The notes beneath the pieces were generated by a model. The model was given only the letters and a program-made list of their open reading frames with translations. It searched no databases and was not told the origin of the DNA. Positions 8,426-16,205 of a stretch of 64,000 nt of DNA are shown here, one piece after another. The stretch's first letter is position 1; the number at the start of each line of letters is the position of its first letter. Origin of the DNA: Virgibacillus_O sediminis (GTDB lineage Bacteria > Bacillota > Bacilli > Bacillales > Amphibacillaceae); NCBI RefSeq assembly GCF_042643265.1, contig NZ_JBHRRZ010000015.1:1-64000 (forward strand), in the 5' to 3' direction. Made by a program: the position numbers and the translations under genes.

Positions 8426-8460
8426 AGAGGAGGAAATGCTGGGCCTGCGTTTCCTCCTCT
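8426..8460 (+). terminator. Hairpin after the DUF3231 gene, possible terminator
   Basis: An 11-bp perfect stem (AGAGGAGGAAA with TTTCCTCCTCT) encloses a 13-base loop 30 bp after the stop codon. The expected U-run is missing after the stem on the plus strand, so efficiency as an intrinsic terminator is uncertain. Confidence 0.5.
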
Positions 8461-8523
8461 CGTTGGTTGAAGAGGGTGTGGGATATAATTCTCGGTTTTG
8501 AACAACTGACGGCAAGGTCGAGA

Positions 8524-8924
8524 TGGGACAAAACTAAACTGTATAACTCAAAAGGCGAACAATGCACTGAATTAGCGGAGGAAATATACGCAGACTCCTA
8601 CGGGAGGAAAGGCCTAGATGAGACACCGAAGTGCGTAGCACTCGGGGGCTCAGCAGCCGCCCGTGGAAAGCGAAGTTATCATGAACGAAACTAGCTCCTA
8701 TTCGTAACAACGTAGGTTAATTTGGTAATACTGAATTACTAACCAATGCCAAATCAGAGCTATAATACGAAAGGNTTTCTACGGGCGGCTGCTGAGCCTC
8801 CGAGTGCTATCGCACTTCGGGGTCTCACCTAGGCCTTCCCCCCCCCGTTGGAGTCTACGTATATTTCCTCAGCTAATTCAGTTCATTGTTCACCTTTTGA
8901 GTAAAGCAATTTAGTTTTGTCCCA
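8524..8924. repeat. Imperfect palindrome: two inverted copies of a ~150-bp structured repeat
   Basis: The left arm is 8524-8672 and the right arm about 8776-8924, separated by about 100 bp of AT-rich sequence. The arms match closely throughout, from TGGGACAAAACTAAA to the CAGCAGCCGCCCGT end. Each copy contains small hairpins: CTCC-TACG-GGAG, AGTGC-GTA-GCACT and GGCT-CAGC-AGCC. The pattern of an ACTCC-CGGG start, GAGAC-CCG centre and GGCTCAGC-GCCCG end resembles a dispersed intergenic repeat seen in many Bacillaceae genomes. No protein gene is credible here; open frames crossing it simply follow the repeat. This fills the 8397-8941 gap between two genes on opposite strands. Confidence 0.85.
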
Positions 8925-8941
8925 ACCCCCCTCATTTTTTA

Positions 8942-10564
8942 CTAACCCAATACATCTTCTGCAATATTTACAGCATGATCTCCGATGCGTTCCAGGTTAC
9001 TGATCATATCGACAAATACGATGCCAGCTGTTCCTGTGCATAACCCCTCATTCATACGAATGATGTGCTTTTTGCGATAATCCCTTTCCATATCATCAAT
9101 CTGGTCCTCTTTTTGTACGACAGCAAGAGCTTCTTCCCTATCCATATTGTTTAACGCCTTGATTGCCTGCTTGACTGTCAATATGGTCAAATCAAACATA
9201 TTATTAAGGTCCTGCATTGCCTGTTCAGTCAAATACACTTTATGCGATTTTTTATAGTCAACCAATTCAATGATATTCTCAAAGTGATCCCCAATCCGTT
9301 CAATATCGCGTACGGAGTCCATTAAAGCTGTATGCCGGGCGCTATCCGCTTCCGACAGCGATTCAGCAGAAATGTTCACAAGATAATTGGTAATTTCCTT
9401 GTCAAGATTATTCAAGGCGCCTTCAATCTGCATCGCAATTTCGGAGTGTTTCTGCAGATTTGTTGTCAGGTATAGATTCGTCTCTTCCAAACCTTTTGCA
9501 GCATAGTCCCCCATATGGACAACCTCTTCTCTTGCCTGGTCCAATGCCAGTGTGGAAGACTGCTGGATAAAGATGGGATCGAGGTGTTTCGGCTTATATT
9601 CAACCATAACATCCTCACCTGGAATCAATTTCGTTGCAAACCACGCCAATGCTCCAATGAATGGGAACTGAATGATCACATTCGCAATATTGAAGCTTCC
9701 ATGCGCGAAAGCGATAGTCATTTCCGGCGTCAGCTCCAACTGGGCCTGCAGAAAATCGATAAACTGTGTGTAAAAGCCCAGCAAGGTCAGAACTATAACC
9801 GTACCGATCAAGTTGAAAGTGACATGGGTCAGTGCCGCTCTTTTAGCTGCTACAGAAGCTCCCAATGAGGCTAGTACAGCTGTAATTGTTGTTCCAATAT
9901 TATCTCCGAACAATACCGGCAATGCAGCATCCAATGAGATTGCCCCTTGTGAAAACAGACCCTGGAGCACACCAATGGTCGCAGAGGAGCTTTGTACTAT
10001 TACAGTGAAAACCGTACCAATGACCACACCAAGGATCGGATTGGAACTCATACTTACCGTTAAATCTTGGAAAGCCTGCAATTCACGTAATGGAGACATA
10101 CCACTGCTCATGAATTCCAGTCCTAAGAATAAAGCACCAAAGCCGAAGATGGTCTGGCCGATATGGTTAACTTTAGAGTTTTTAAAAAAGAAAAGAAGAA
10201 AAGAACCCACCGCCACTATTGGCAGAGCATACTCACCAATATCAATACCGATAATGAATGCAGTAACCGTTGTACCTATATTCGCTCCCATAATCACGCC
10301 GATAGCCTGTCTAAAGGACATGAACCCGGCATTTACCAGCCCAATTGTCAGTACTGTCGTACCGGTACTGGACTGTATCAATATAGTGACAACAATACCA
10401 GCAAGCACTCCCATAAATGGATTGCTGGTAAACCTGTCAAGAATGTCTCGGAGTCGATCACCTGCTGTTTTTTGCAGTCCGTCTCCCATATACTTGATAC
10501 CTAGAAGGAATATACCCAGCCCTCCAATGAATTCAAAAATCAGCGTTTGCACATCAATATCCAA
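8942..10564 (-). CDS. Na+/phosphate cotransporter family protein with C-terminal PhoU-like domain (YqeW/YjbB-like)
   Basis: This 540-residue membrane protein carries two inverted NptA-type repeats. Each contains the hallmark Gln-Ser-Ser motif (IQSSTGTTVL near residue 60 and VQSSSATIGVL near residue 190) that forms the sodium and phosphate site. The last 200 residues are soluble helices of PhoU type (two repeats, including ERIGDHFENI and ERIGDHAVNI). It likely imports or exports phosphate with sodium. The start is TTG 10564 (site GAAGGGCAGG). B. subtilis has a relative, yqeW, next to mtaB; here that place is empty, so this may be the relocated copy. A possible PhoP box lies upstream. Confidence 0.85.
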   Translation of the reverse strand: MDIDVQTLIFEFIGGLGIFLLGIKYMGDGLQKTAGDRLRDILDRFTSNPFMGVLAGIVVTILIQSSTGTTVLTIGLVNAGFMSFRQAIGVIMGANIGTTVTAFIIGIDIGEYALPIVAVGSFLLFFFKNSKVNHIGQTIFGFGALFLGLEFMSSGMSPLRELQAFQDLTVSMSSNPILGVVIGTVFTVIVQSSSATIGVLQGLFSQGAISLDAALPVLFGDNIGTTITAVLASLGASVAAKRAALTHVTFNLIGTVIVLTLLGFYTQFIDFLQAQLELTPEMTIAFAHGSFNIANVIIQFPFIGALAWFATKLIPGEDVMVEYKPKHLDPIFIQQSSTLALDQAREEVVHMGDYAAKGLEETNLYLTTNLQKHSEIAMQIEGALNNLDKEITNYLVNISAESLSEADSARHTALMDSVRDIERIGDHFENIIELVDYKKSHKVYLTEQAMQDLNNMFDLTILTVKQAIKALNNMDREEALAVVQKEDQIDDMERDYRKKHIIRMNEGLCTGTAGIVFVDMISNLERIGDHAVNIAEDVLG

Positions 10565-10612
10565 AATTTATACCTGCCCTTCAAAGTCGAAGTTTGTCAC
10601 ATGCCTCTACTA

Positions 10613-10641
10613 TTATTAAATGAACTTTAGGTTTTTGTAAA
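10613..10641 (-). promoter_or_regulatory. Candidate sigma-A promoter of the Na+/phosphate cotransporter gene
   Basis: A -35 TTTACA (10636-10641) and a -10 TAATAA (10613-10618) are spaced by 17 bp, about 50 bp upstream of the TTG start. Confidence 0.55.
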
Positions 10642-10656
10642 GATATTAAAAGAAAC

Positions 10657-10673
10657 TTAACATTAAATTTACA
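10657..10673 (+). promoter_or_regulatory. Candidate PhoP box (TTAACA-N5-TTTACA)
   Basis: Two direct repeats fitting TT(A/T/C)ACA are separated by exactly 5 bp, the arrangement PhoP recognises in Bacillus. They lie 16 bp upstream of the candidate -35 element of a phosphate transporter gene. The repeats read on the strand opposite to the gene, and an AT-rich region makes chance matches likely, so this is an inference. The rest of the 10565-10910 gap holds the NfeD terminator and nothing else I can identify. Confidence 0.4.
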
Positions 10674-10872
10674 ATCTTTTTTTCCTAGAAGGTATCTTTG
10701 TCTATTCACTTCCCAAATATTTCCTCTCTTACCCTGGTATATCCATAAAAACCGCTGATCTTCCGCTTAGCTGTGTACGGGTAGGTACGGAAATGAAAGA
10801 GTTCTCTCTAACCGTTGCCGCTTAAGCTCCCCCGTGAGATCCTCCCCACAGATGAAGTAGAGCCACTAATAG

Positions 10873-10906
10873 AAAACCCTTATGGAACCCACTCCATAAA
10901 GGTTTT
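10873..10906 (-). terminator. Intrinsic terminator of the NfeD-like gene
   Basis: A 14-bp stem (AAAACCTTTATGGA with TCCATAAGGGTTTT, one wobble pair) and a 6-base loop lie directly after the stop codon, with U residues forming the end of the stem. Confidence 0.75.
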
Positions 10907-10910
10907 CTGG

Positions 10911-11543
10911 CTAATCTGCCACTTTTTCCACTAGTATCTTTGTGCCATCGACATGTACGACTCTCACTGTGGCACCTTTTTCTATCCATCGGCCGTCAGA
11001 TACCGCACTATAGTCCTTATTGCCAATTCTTATGGTACCGACCGGCCGTAATGTATTTAGGGTGACGCCTTCCAATCCAACCATTTTTTCATATTCCTTA
11101 TTCATGGAACTATATCCGGCTTCTTTGGTTAATTGATCAGTAAGGGCTATCTTCGTCCACATCTCTCTTCGTTTGAAGGCTTTTAAAAAGAAAAGTGATC
11201 CGCCTGCTCCAACCAACACACCTAATACAGCATATAGGCCGGTTACAAAGTCTGGCGCCGCCAGGGCAACAGAAATCAACATGGCCGAGAGCCCAAGGGT
11301 TGCCAACGTCCCATCATTGACGACCTTGCCGTCAAGGACGATAAGGAATAAACCGACAAAATAAATAATAAGCATAAGGATAAACGAGCTCGTTTCCACA
11401 TATGCTGAAAAGTAGACAGTTATAAACCCAAGACCCAAGAGAGCAAAAAGCCCTCGTGCATTAACCAGAACTTCACCTATTAAAAATAATGTTCCGAGAA
11501 AGGTAATAACAAAGCTTATCCATGATAGATCAAATATATCCAT
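10911..11543 (-). CDS. NfeD family membrane protein (short form)
   Basis: The 210-residue protein has about four to five membrane segments (residues 5-125), then a soluble C-terminal beta-barrel (OB-fold) of NfeD type, seen in GLEGVTLNTLRPVGTIRIG and GATVRVVHVDG. Short NfeD proteins lack the ClpP-like protease domain and generally partner flotillins in membrane microdomains. No flotillin gene is adjacent, but floA lies 21 kb away in this window with its own long NfeD (yqeZ), so this may be a second partner. It has a strong ribosome-binding site (GAGGAGG). It is monocistronic, with its own terminator. Confidence 0.85.
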   Translation of the reverse strand: MDIFDLSWISFVITFLGTLFLIGEVLVNARGLFALLGLGFITVYFSAYVETSSFILMLIIYFVGLFLIVLDGKVVNDGTLATLGLSAMLISVALAAPDFVTGLYAVLGVLVGAGGSLFFLKAFKRREMWTKIALTDQLTKEAGYSSMNKEYEKMVGLEGVTLNTLRPVGTIRIGNKDYSAVSDGRWIEKGATVRVVHVDGTKILVEKVAD

Positions 11544-11606
11544 TCAATTTCCCTCCTCTTTTTCTAAATGTATTAAACCGCTCGTCACACAAAAGGGGTG
11601 AAATTT

Positions 11607-11936
11607 ATGTATTTTGCAAAAAGAGGTTTTGTTTACATTATTATTATGCTTCTGTGTTTAAGTATATATCAAGATTTATTATCTGGTAAATCTAATCATC
11701 CCGAAAAGGAGGATATCCTTTATACGGATGAGCTGGCAGAGTATAAAGTTGTTCAAAGGAAAGTAGGGTCCGGTGATACTATACTTTCTGTGGTTGAGAA
11801 CATTAACGGCGGCCGTACCGAATCTTTGGATATAGACCAGATTATGGATGATTGGAGGACAATGAACCCATCCAGTGACCCTTATACCCTCATTCCCTCC
11901 AACTATTACTATTTCCCACTTTATCAAGAGAATTAA
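11607..11936 (+). CDS. yqfZ: YqfZ-like small membrane-anchored protein
   Basis: The 109-residue protein has one N-terminal membrane segment (VYIIIMLLCLSIY) and an extracytoplasmic part. The extracytoplasmic portion (YKVVQRKVGSGDTILSVVENIN...) resembles a degenerate LysM-like domain starting with the VQxGDTLxSI pattern. The position beside yqfX and yqfT homologues supports identity with B. subtilis YqfZ, whose function is unknown. The start is ATG 11607 (GGGGTG 7 nt upstream) rather than the in-frame GTG at 11598. It shares a bidirectional terminator with yqfX. Confidence 0.65.
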   Translation: MYFAKRGFVYIIIMLLCLSIYQDLLSGKSNHPEKEDILYTDELAEYKVVQRKVGSGDTILSVVENINGGRTESLDIDQIMDDWRTMNPSSDPYTLIPSNYYYFPLYQEN

Positions 11937-11970
11937 AAAGGAGGCTGATTCACAGATCAGCCTCCTTTTT
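11935..11970. terminator. Bidirectional terminator between yqfZ-like gene and yqfX
   Basis: A perfect 15-bp stem (AAAAAGGAGGCTGAT with ATCAGCCTCCTTTTT) and a 6-base loop, with A-run and U-run on either side, serve the two converging genes. Confidence 0.9.
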
Positions 11971-12351
11971 CTACACGAAGGGCAATATGAAAAGGGTGAT
12001 TAAAATGGAGATTGCACCAGCAGCGATTGCTATATTGCCCAGAGAGTCTGCTCCGCGACTTCTGGAAATAAAGCCTAAAACAATCCCTGCACCGCCTAAT
12101 ATCACTGGCCAGATAAAAAAGGAAATGACTGATAGTGCAATTCCAATCCAACCATACATGCTATTGACCTCGTCCTCATTCGCTTGATTATCATCCAACA
12201 CATTATCTGCGGTAAATTCCTCAGCATATTCTTCGTTTCGGGAACTATCCGGCTCAATGCCGATAAAATCCTGATTTTTTCGGGTTTCTCCATGGTTTTC
12301 ACCATGTTCGGGTGGAGTCTCAACTCCGTTCCTGGTATCTCGAGGATCCAT
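11971..12351 (-). CDS. yqfX: YqfX-like membrane protein
   Basis: The 126-residue protein has an acidic, charged N-terminal half (about residues 1-65, many Glu, Asp, Asn) and two hydrophobic segments in the C-terminal half (IGIALSVISFFIWPVILGGA and AIAAGAISILITLFILPF). These are separated by a Gly-rich turn and ISRSRG, a DUF4190-like arrangement. It matches the B. subtilis yqfX position next to yqfT. Function unknown. It has a good ribosome-binding site (GGAGG) and is divergent from yqfT. Confidence 0.7.
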   Translation of the reverse strand: MDPRDTRNGVETPPEHGENHGETRKNQDFIGIEPDSSRNEEYAEEFTADNVLDDNQANEDEVNSMYGWIGIALSVISFFIWPVILGGAGIVLGFISRSRGADSLGNIAIAAGAISILITLFILPFV

Positions 12352-12507
12352 TTATCGTACCTCCTTTTCTTTCTTATTGAGGTGCGGTCATAGTTTATGG
12401 ATTTTCAGCCTTTCTAATGATGTTACATTCTGGAAGCGGCCTGCTGTAGAACATTTGCCGAGTTCTGCATATAGTAAAAAAGAAATCATTATAAAAGGAG
12501 TATGTAT

Positions 12508-12795
12508 ATGTCCGAATTTATCGCTCAGCTGATTCGTAATAAGCTAAGACAGCTTACAGCTGAGGAAATAGGCCGGTATGGAGCACAATATGGATTCAAC
12601 ATTACTAAAGCGCAAGCAAACCAGATCGCTGATTATTTAAGGAAACATTCATATGATCCATTTAATGCCACAGATCGCCGGAGAATGTGGAAGGAGCTTG
12701 CTAAGATTACCGATCAAGCAACCGCACAAAAAGCACAGCGGTTATTCCATGAAATCATCCGCTCTTATGGTGTAGAACATTTATTTGAGAAATAA
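12508..12795 (+). CDS. yqfT: YqfT family protein (DUF2624)
   Basis: This 95-residue soluble protein is predicted fully helical, with the DUF2624 pattern (INKLR-like RNKLRQLTAEE, YGFNITKAQANQIADYLR, FHEIIRSYGVEHLFEK). Function unknown; it is conserved in Bacillaceae beside nfo. The start is ATG 12508, because AAAAGGAG lies 7 nt upstream; the ATG at 12502 is too close to that site. It is the only plus-strand gene facing nfo, with which it shares a terminator overlapping both stop codons. Confidence 0.8.
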   Translation: MSEFIAQLIRNKLRQLTAEEIGRYGAQYGFNITKAQANQIADYLRKHSYDPFNATDRRRMWKELAKITDQATAQKAQRLFHEIIRSYGVEHLFEK

Positions 12796-12836
12796 GAAAA
12801 AGGAATAACACAGGTAGTGTTATTCCTTTTTCTTAT
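12792..12836. terminator. Bidirectional terminator between yqfT and nfo
   Basis: A perfect 20-bp stem (ATAAGAAAAAGGAATAACAC with its complement) and a 5-base loop. The outer ends of the stem contain the stop codons of both converging genes, a compact arrangement. Confidence 0.92.
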
Positions 12837-13726
12837 GCCTGGGCAATTTTTTCTTTCAAGCTGCTGTCGAAATTCCCTTCACGCAGCATATCAATTTCAA
12901 ACTTATATGGTGGCTTTTTATTTTTTTTATCCTCACCAACAAAAGGTGTTTCCAATATCTTCGGCAGATTCTCCAATTGAGGGTGATTAATGACGTAATG
13001 TAGCGCCTCAAAGCCGATATGGCCAAATCCTATATTTTCATGGCGGTCTTTATGGGCTCCGCGCTCATTTTTACTGTCATTAACATGGATGACTTTCAGG
13101 CGGTCCAGCCCAATAATTTTATCAAATTCATTAAGGACTCCGTCAAAGTCATTGACAATATCATATCCAGCATCATGAATATGACAGGTATCCAGACAAA
13201 TGGACAATTTATCATTTTCAGTCACTCCGTCAATAATCTTCGCGAGTTCATCGAATGTACGGCCTACTTCAGACCCCTTGCCGGCCATCGTTTCCAACGC
13301 TATCTGTACATCTCCGTCCTTTTCCAGAACTTCATTCAGACCTTCAATTATTTTACGGATACCGATTTCTGCACCTGCTCCAACATGGGAACCAGGATGA
13401 AGAACAATCTGGCTGGAGCCTAATGCAACCGTACGATCCATTTCACTCCGAAGAAAATCTACACCAAGCTCAAATGTCTCTGGCTTTACGGAATTCCCTA
13501 TATTAATAATATAAGGTGCGTGGACCACTATATCTTCCATTCCATTCGTTTCCATATGTTTTTTGCCTTCTGTGATGTTCAATTCCTCAATTGGTTTCCT
13601 CCTTGTGTTTTGCGGGGCACCGGTATAAATCATAAATGTATTTGCCCCGTAGGAAGCCGCCTGTTCACTGGAACCAAGCAGCATTTTCTTCCCATTCATG
13701 GATACATGTGATCCTATTCTTAACAA
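12833..13726 (-). CDS. nfo: Deoxyribonuclease IV / endonuclease IV Nfo
   Basis: This AP endonuclease for base excision repair is a TIM barrel with three zinc ions. Conserved segments are visible: IGSHVSM at the start, FMIYTGAPQNTRRK, HAPYIINIG, LETMAGKGSE, LDTCHIHDAGYD and HVNDSKNERGAHKDRHENIGFG, supplying the His/Asp/Glu ligands. With TTG 13726 as start (GGAGAGG 8 nt upstream), the length is 297, the usual size. The GTG at 13735 overlaps the ribosome-binding site. It lies 24 bp after cshB. In Bacillus spores Nfo protects DNA during germination. Confidence 0.95.
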   Translation of the reverse strand: MLRIGSHVSMNGKKMLLGSSEQAASYGANTFMIYTGAPQNTRRKPIEELNITEGKKHMETNGMEDIVVHAPYIINIGNSVKPETFELGVDFLRSEMDRTVALGSSQIVLHPGSHVGAGAEIGIRKIIEGLNEVLEKDGDVQIALETMAGKGSEVGRTFDELAKIIDGVTENDKLSICLDTCHIHDAGYDIVNDFDGVLNEFDKIIGLDRLKVIHVNDSKNERGAHKDRHENIGFGHIGFEALHYVINHPQLENLPKILETPFVGEDKKNKKPPYKFEIDMLREGNFDSSLKEKIAQA

Positions 13727-13750
13727 TGTGTACACCTCTCCTGCAATGTG

Positions 13751-15064
13751 CTATTTATGACGTTTATTCTTTTTAGCCAACTGCCTTTTAATTGACTCTT
13801 GCTGCCTTTGCATCTTTTTCTTATAGCCTGGCTTTACTTGTTTCTTTTTCTTTACTCGTTTCCACGCTTCTTTATCCATATCGGTGGTAACTTTCGTCCG
13901 GAGGTTTCTCTCGTTCCATGGTTTTGCCTCATGCCATTCTCCATTTTTTACATCTGTATAAATGAAGTTCAACCCTTTATCCTCCAGCTTTTCGATAAGC
14001 TTTACATCATTTTCTCCATATAGACTGACTGCAGTCCCCTCCATCCCTGCTCTTGCAGTCCTTCCTACACGGTGAATATAAAAGTCTTCCTCTTTCGGCA
14101 GCTGTGCATTTATGACATGACTGACTCCCTTAATGTCAATACCCCTGGCAGCTAGATCGGTAGCTACCACATATTGGAATTTCAGATTCTGAATATCCTT
14201 CAATACCCGCTTCCGTTCGCGAGGGGAGAGCCCTCCATGTATGAGGCCGGGTTGAAGTCCTCTCTCTAAAAGGGAATTAGCCAATTGATTGGCAGCTTCC
14301 TTTCCGTTTGCAAAGATAATTGCCAGATATGGATGGATGGTTTGGGATATTTCATATATTATATCAGCTGGATCACGATGCCTTACATCGATCAGCCGAT
14401 GTTCCATTTTTTCTGGAGAAAAATGGTCGTCTATTTTTACATAATAAGGGTTCTCCAGGTATTTCTTGAAAAAGTGTTCTAAGCGTTGTGGGATAGTAGC
14501 GGAAAAAACAAGCAGTTGAACACCAGGGTTCGATCGGACCAATAGTTGGTCTACATCATTTATAAAACCCAAGTCCAGCATCAAGTCAGCTTCATCAATG
14601 ACAAAAGAACGAGCTGTATAAATGGAAACAGCTTCCTCTTTTACTAAGTCCAATATTCTTCCAGGAGTTCCCACTATAATGTGAGGAGGCTGTTTTAATT
14701 TCTCGGCCATTTTCTGTTTGTCTGTCCCTCCAACCAGAAGTTTGGCTGTCCAGGTATGCTCTTTATCGGAAAACCGAATGATTTTCCTGACTTCATCATA
14801 AATCTGGGTTGCCAGTTCACGGGTAGGAGCAGTGATAACAAATTGAACTTCCCGTTTATCCTCCTCCAATTTATTAAAAAGAGGCAGCAAGTATGCATGC
14901 GTCTTCCCTGATCCGGTCCTAGAATGCCCGATCACACTTTTTCCTTCTAACGCCGCAGGAATTACTTCTTGTTGAATTTCTGTTGGCTTTCTGAATTGGA
15001 GGCCCCGGATAATTTGCTCCATCATCGGCTGAAATGAAAAATCTCTAAAATTATTGTCTGTCAT
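13751..15064 (-). CDS. cshB: DEAD-box RNA helicase CshB
   Basis: This ATP-dependent RNA helicase is used in cold adaptation, mRNA handling and ribosome assembly. The core motifs are in order: Q motif region near FRKPTEIQ, SRTGSGKT (Walker A, residues 47-54), PTRELATQ, VGTPGRILDL, DEAD in VIDEADLML, SAT, and HRVGRTARAG. A Lys/Arg-rich tail (KKKKQVKPGYKKKMQRQ) fits RNA binding. Length 437 and position between yqfO and nfo match B. subtilis yqfR (cshB). The ribosome-binding site is AAAGGAG. Confidence 0.93.
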   Translation of the reverse strand: MTDNNFRDFSFQPMMEQIIRGLQFRKPTEIQQEVIPAALEGKSVIGHSRTGSGKTHAYLLPLFNKLEEDKREVQFVITAPTRELATQIYDEVRKIIRFSDKEHTWTAKLLVGGTDKQKMAEKLKQPPHIIVGTPGRILDLVKEEAVSIYTARSFVIDEADLMLDLGFINDVDQLLVRSNPGVQLLVFSATIPQRLEHFFKKYLENPYYVKIDDHFSPEKMEHRLIDVRHRDPADIIYEISQTIHPYLAIIFANGKEAANQLANSLLERGLQPGLIHGGLSPRERKRVLKDIQNLKFQYVVATDLAARGIDIKGVSHVINAQLPKEEDFYIHRVGRTARAGMEGTAVSLYGENDVKLIEKLEDKGLNFIYTDVKNGEWHEAKPWNERNLRTKVTTDMDKEAWKRVKKKKQVKPGYKKKMQRQQESIKRQLAKKNKRHK

Positions 15065-15101
15065 CAGTTATACTCCTTTTTTAAAGCTGTTGAAAGATTA
15101 A

Positions 15102-16205
15102 TCAGAGGAATTGGAATGGTTCTGTTTCCTTTTCAGAAATGAAAACATCGATATTTGCGAGTTCATCATCTAAATAATTTTTCACTGCCCCTTTCATGAT
15201 CTGTTCTATATGATGCCCAGGATCAATAACAGAAAGTCCCATTTCCATAGCATCTTGAGCCATATGGAAAGTCATATCACCTGTGATATAAACATCTGCG
15301 CCTTTTTGTTTGGCCGCATGAATGTATTTTTCCCCGCTTCCTCCAAGTACCGCTGCCTTTTTCACCTTTCTGTTCAGATCACCTGTCACTCGAAGGCCCT
15401 CCAACCCGAAAGCATCCTTCACCTTAGCACAGAGTTCACGCAAACTCATCTCACTTGCTAAATTACCAACCCTGCCAATGCCAATAGCCTCTCCCGGGTT
15501 CTCGAGTGGAAAAATATCATACGCAGGCTCTTCATATGGATGTGCGTCTATTACTGCATCAATAACTTGGTCTGTTTTTTCTTCTGGCATGATCGTTTCA
15601 ATTTTCATTTCCTTCGCAAATTCCAGTTCATTGTGTTTGCCGATATATGGGTTTGTACCTTCTAACGGTTTAAACGTTCCCACACCATGGGTCTGGAAAG
15701 TACAATGACTATAGTTTCCGATATGGCCAGCTCCTGCCTTATGGAAGGCATTCCGAATGTCATCTGCATGGGACTCAGGCACATAAACAGCCATCTTCAA
15801 ATAACGCTGCCTACCTGTTTCGACTAACACCTCATCCGGATGGACGCTTAGCGCTTCACATAACAAATCATTAATCCCCCCGTGAGCCGCATCCAAGTTT
15901 GTGTGTGCAGCATAGACAGATATGTCATGCTGAATAAGCTTCTTTACCACCCTTCCTTTAGGAGTACTGGTGTCTATCTCTTTTAACTCCTTAAACAGCA
16001 AGGGGTGATGGGCGATAATCAGGTCAGCACCTTTTTCAATTGCTTCGTCCACTACCGATTCCAGAACATCCAATGTAACCATTATTTTTTTGACTTCTTT
16101 ATGGGGCGAACCCACTTGCAAACCTACATTATCCCAGTCATAAGCCAATTGTTTCGGAGTCCATTTCTCAATCAATTCAAAAATGTCGCTACAGAATGTG
16201 GTCAT
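15102..16205 (-). CDS. yqfO: NIF3/DUF34 family metal-binding protein YqfO
   Basis: The 367-residue protein has the N- and C-terminal NIF3 domain (IAHHPLLFKEL and AHTNLDAAHGGIND, metal-binding His residues; GDMTFHMAQDAMEMGL and DPGHHIEQ at the C-terminus). A central insertion of about 110 residues is related to the PII/CutA-like fold, as in the B. subtilis/B. cereus type. The exact reaction is unsettled; some family members hydrolyse GTP to a cyclised product (GTP cyclohydrolase I type 2 label). The start is ATG 16205, overlapping the trmK stop by ATGA with GGGAGG upstream. In B. subtilis ispH and yqfQ follow; here cshB follows directly. Confidence 0.9.
   Translation of the reverse strand: MTTFCSDIFELIEKWTPKQLAYDWDNVGLQVGSPHKEVKKIMVTLDVLESVVDEAIEKGADLIIAHHPLLFKELKEIDTSTPKGRVVKKLIQHDISVYAAHTNLDAAHGGINDLLCEALSVHPDEVLVETGRQRYLKMAVYVPESHADDIRNAFHKAGAGHIGNYSHCTFQTHGVGTFKPLEGTNPYIGKHNELEFAKEMKIETIMPEEKTDQVIDAVIDAHPYEEPAYDIFPLENPGEAIGIGRVGNLASEMSLRELCAKVKDAFGLEGLRVTGDLNRKVKKAAVLGGSGEKYIHAAKQKGADVYITGDMTFHMAQDAMEMGLSVIDPGHHIEQIMKGAVKNYLDDELANIDVFISEKETEPFQFL

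Noticed and set aside
8259..8694. Open frames on both strands across the DUF3231 end and inverted repeat
   Set aside because: They overlap the real gene or follow the repeat, have no ribosome-binding sites and no recognisable protein motifs; the repeat itself explains their openness.
9813..10619. Long plus-strand open frame opposite the Na+/phosphate transporter
   Set aside because: It is the complement of a well-defined membrane protein; its composition follows from the antisense of hydrophobic codons.
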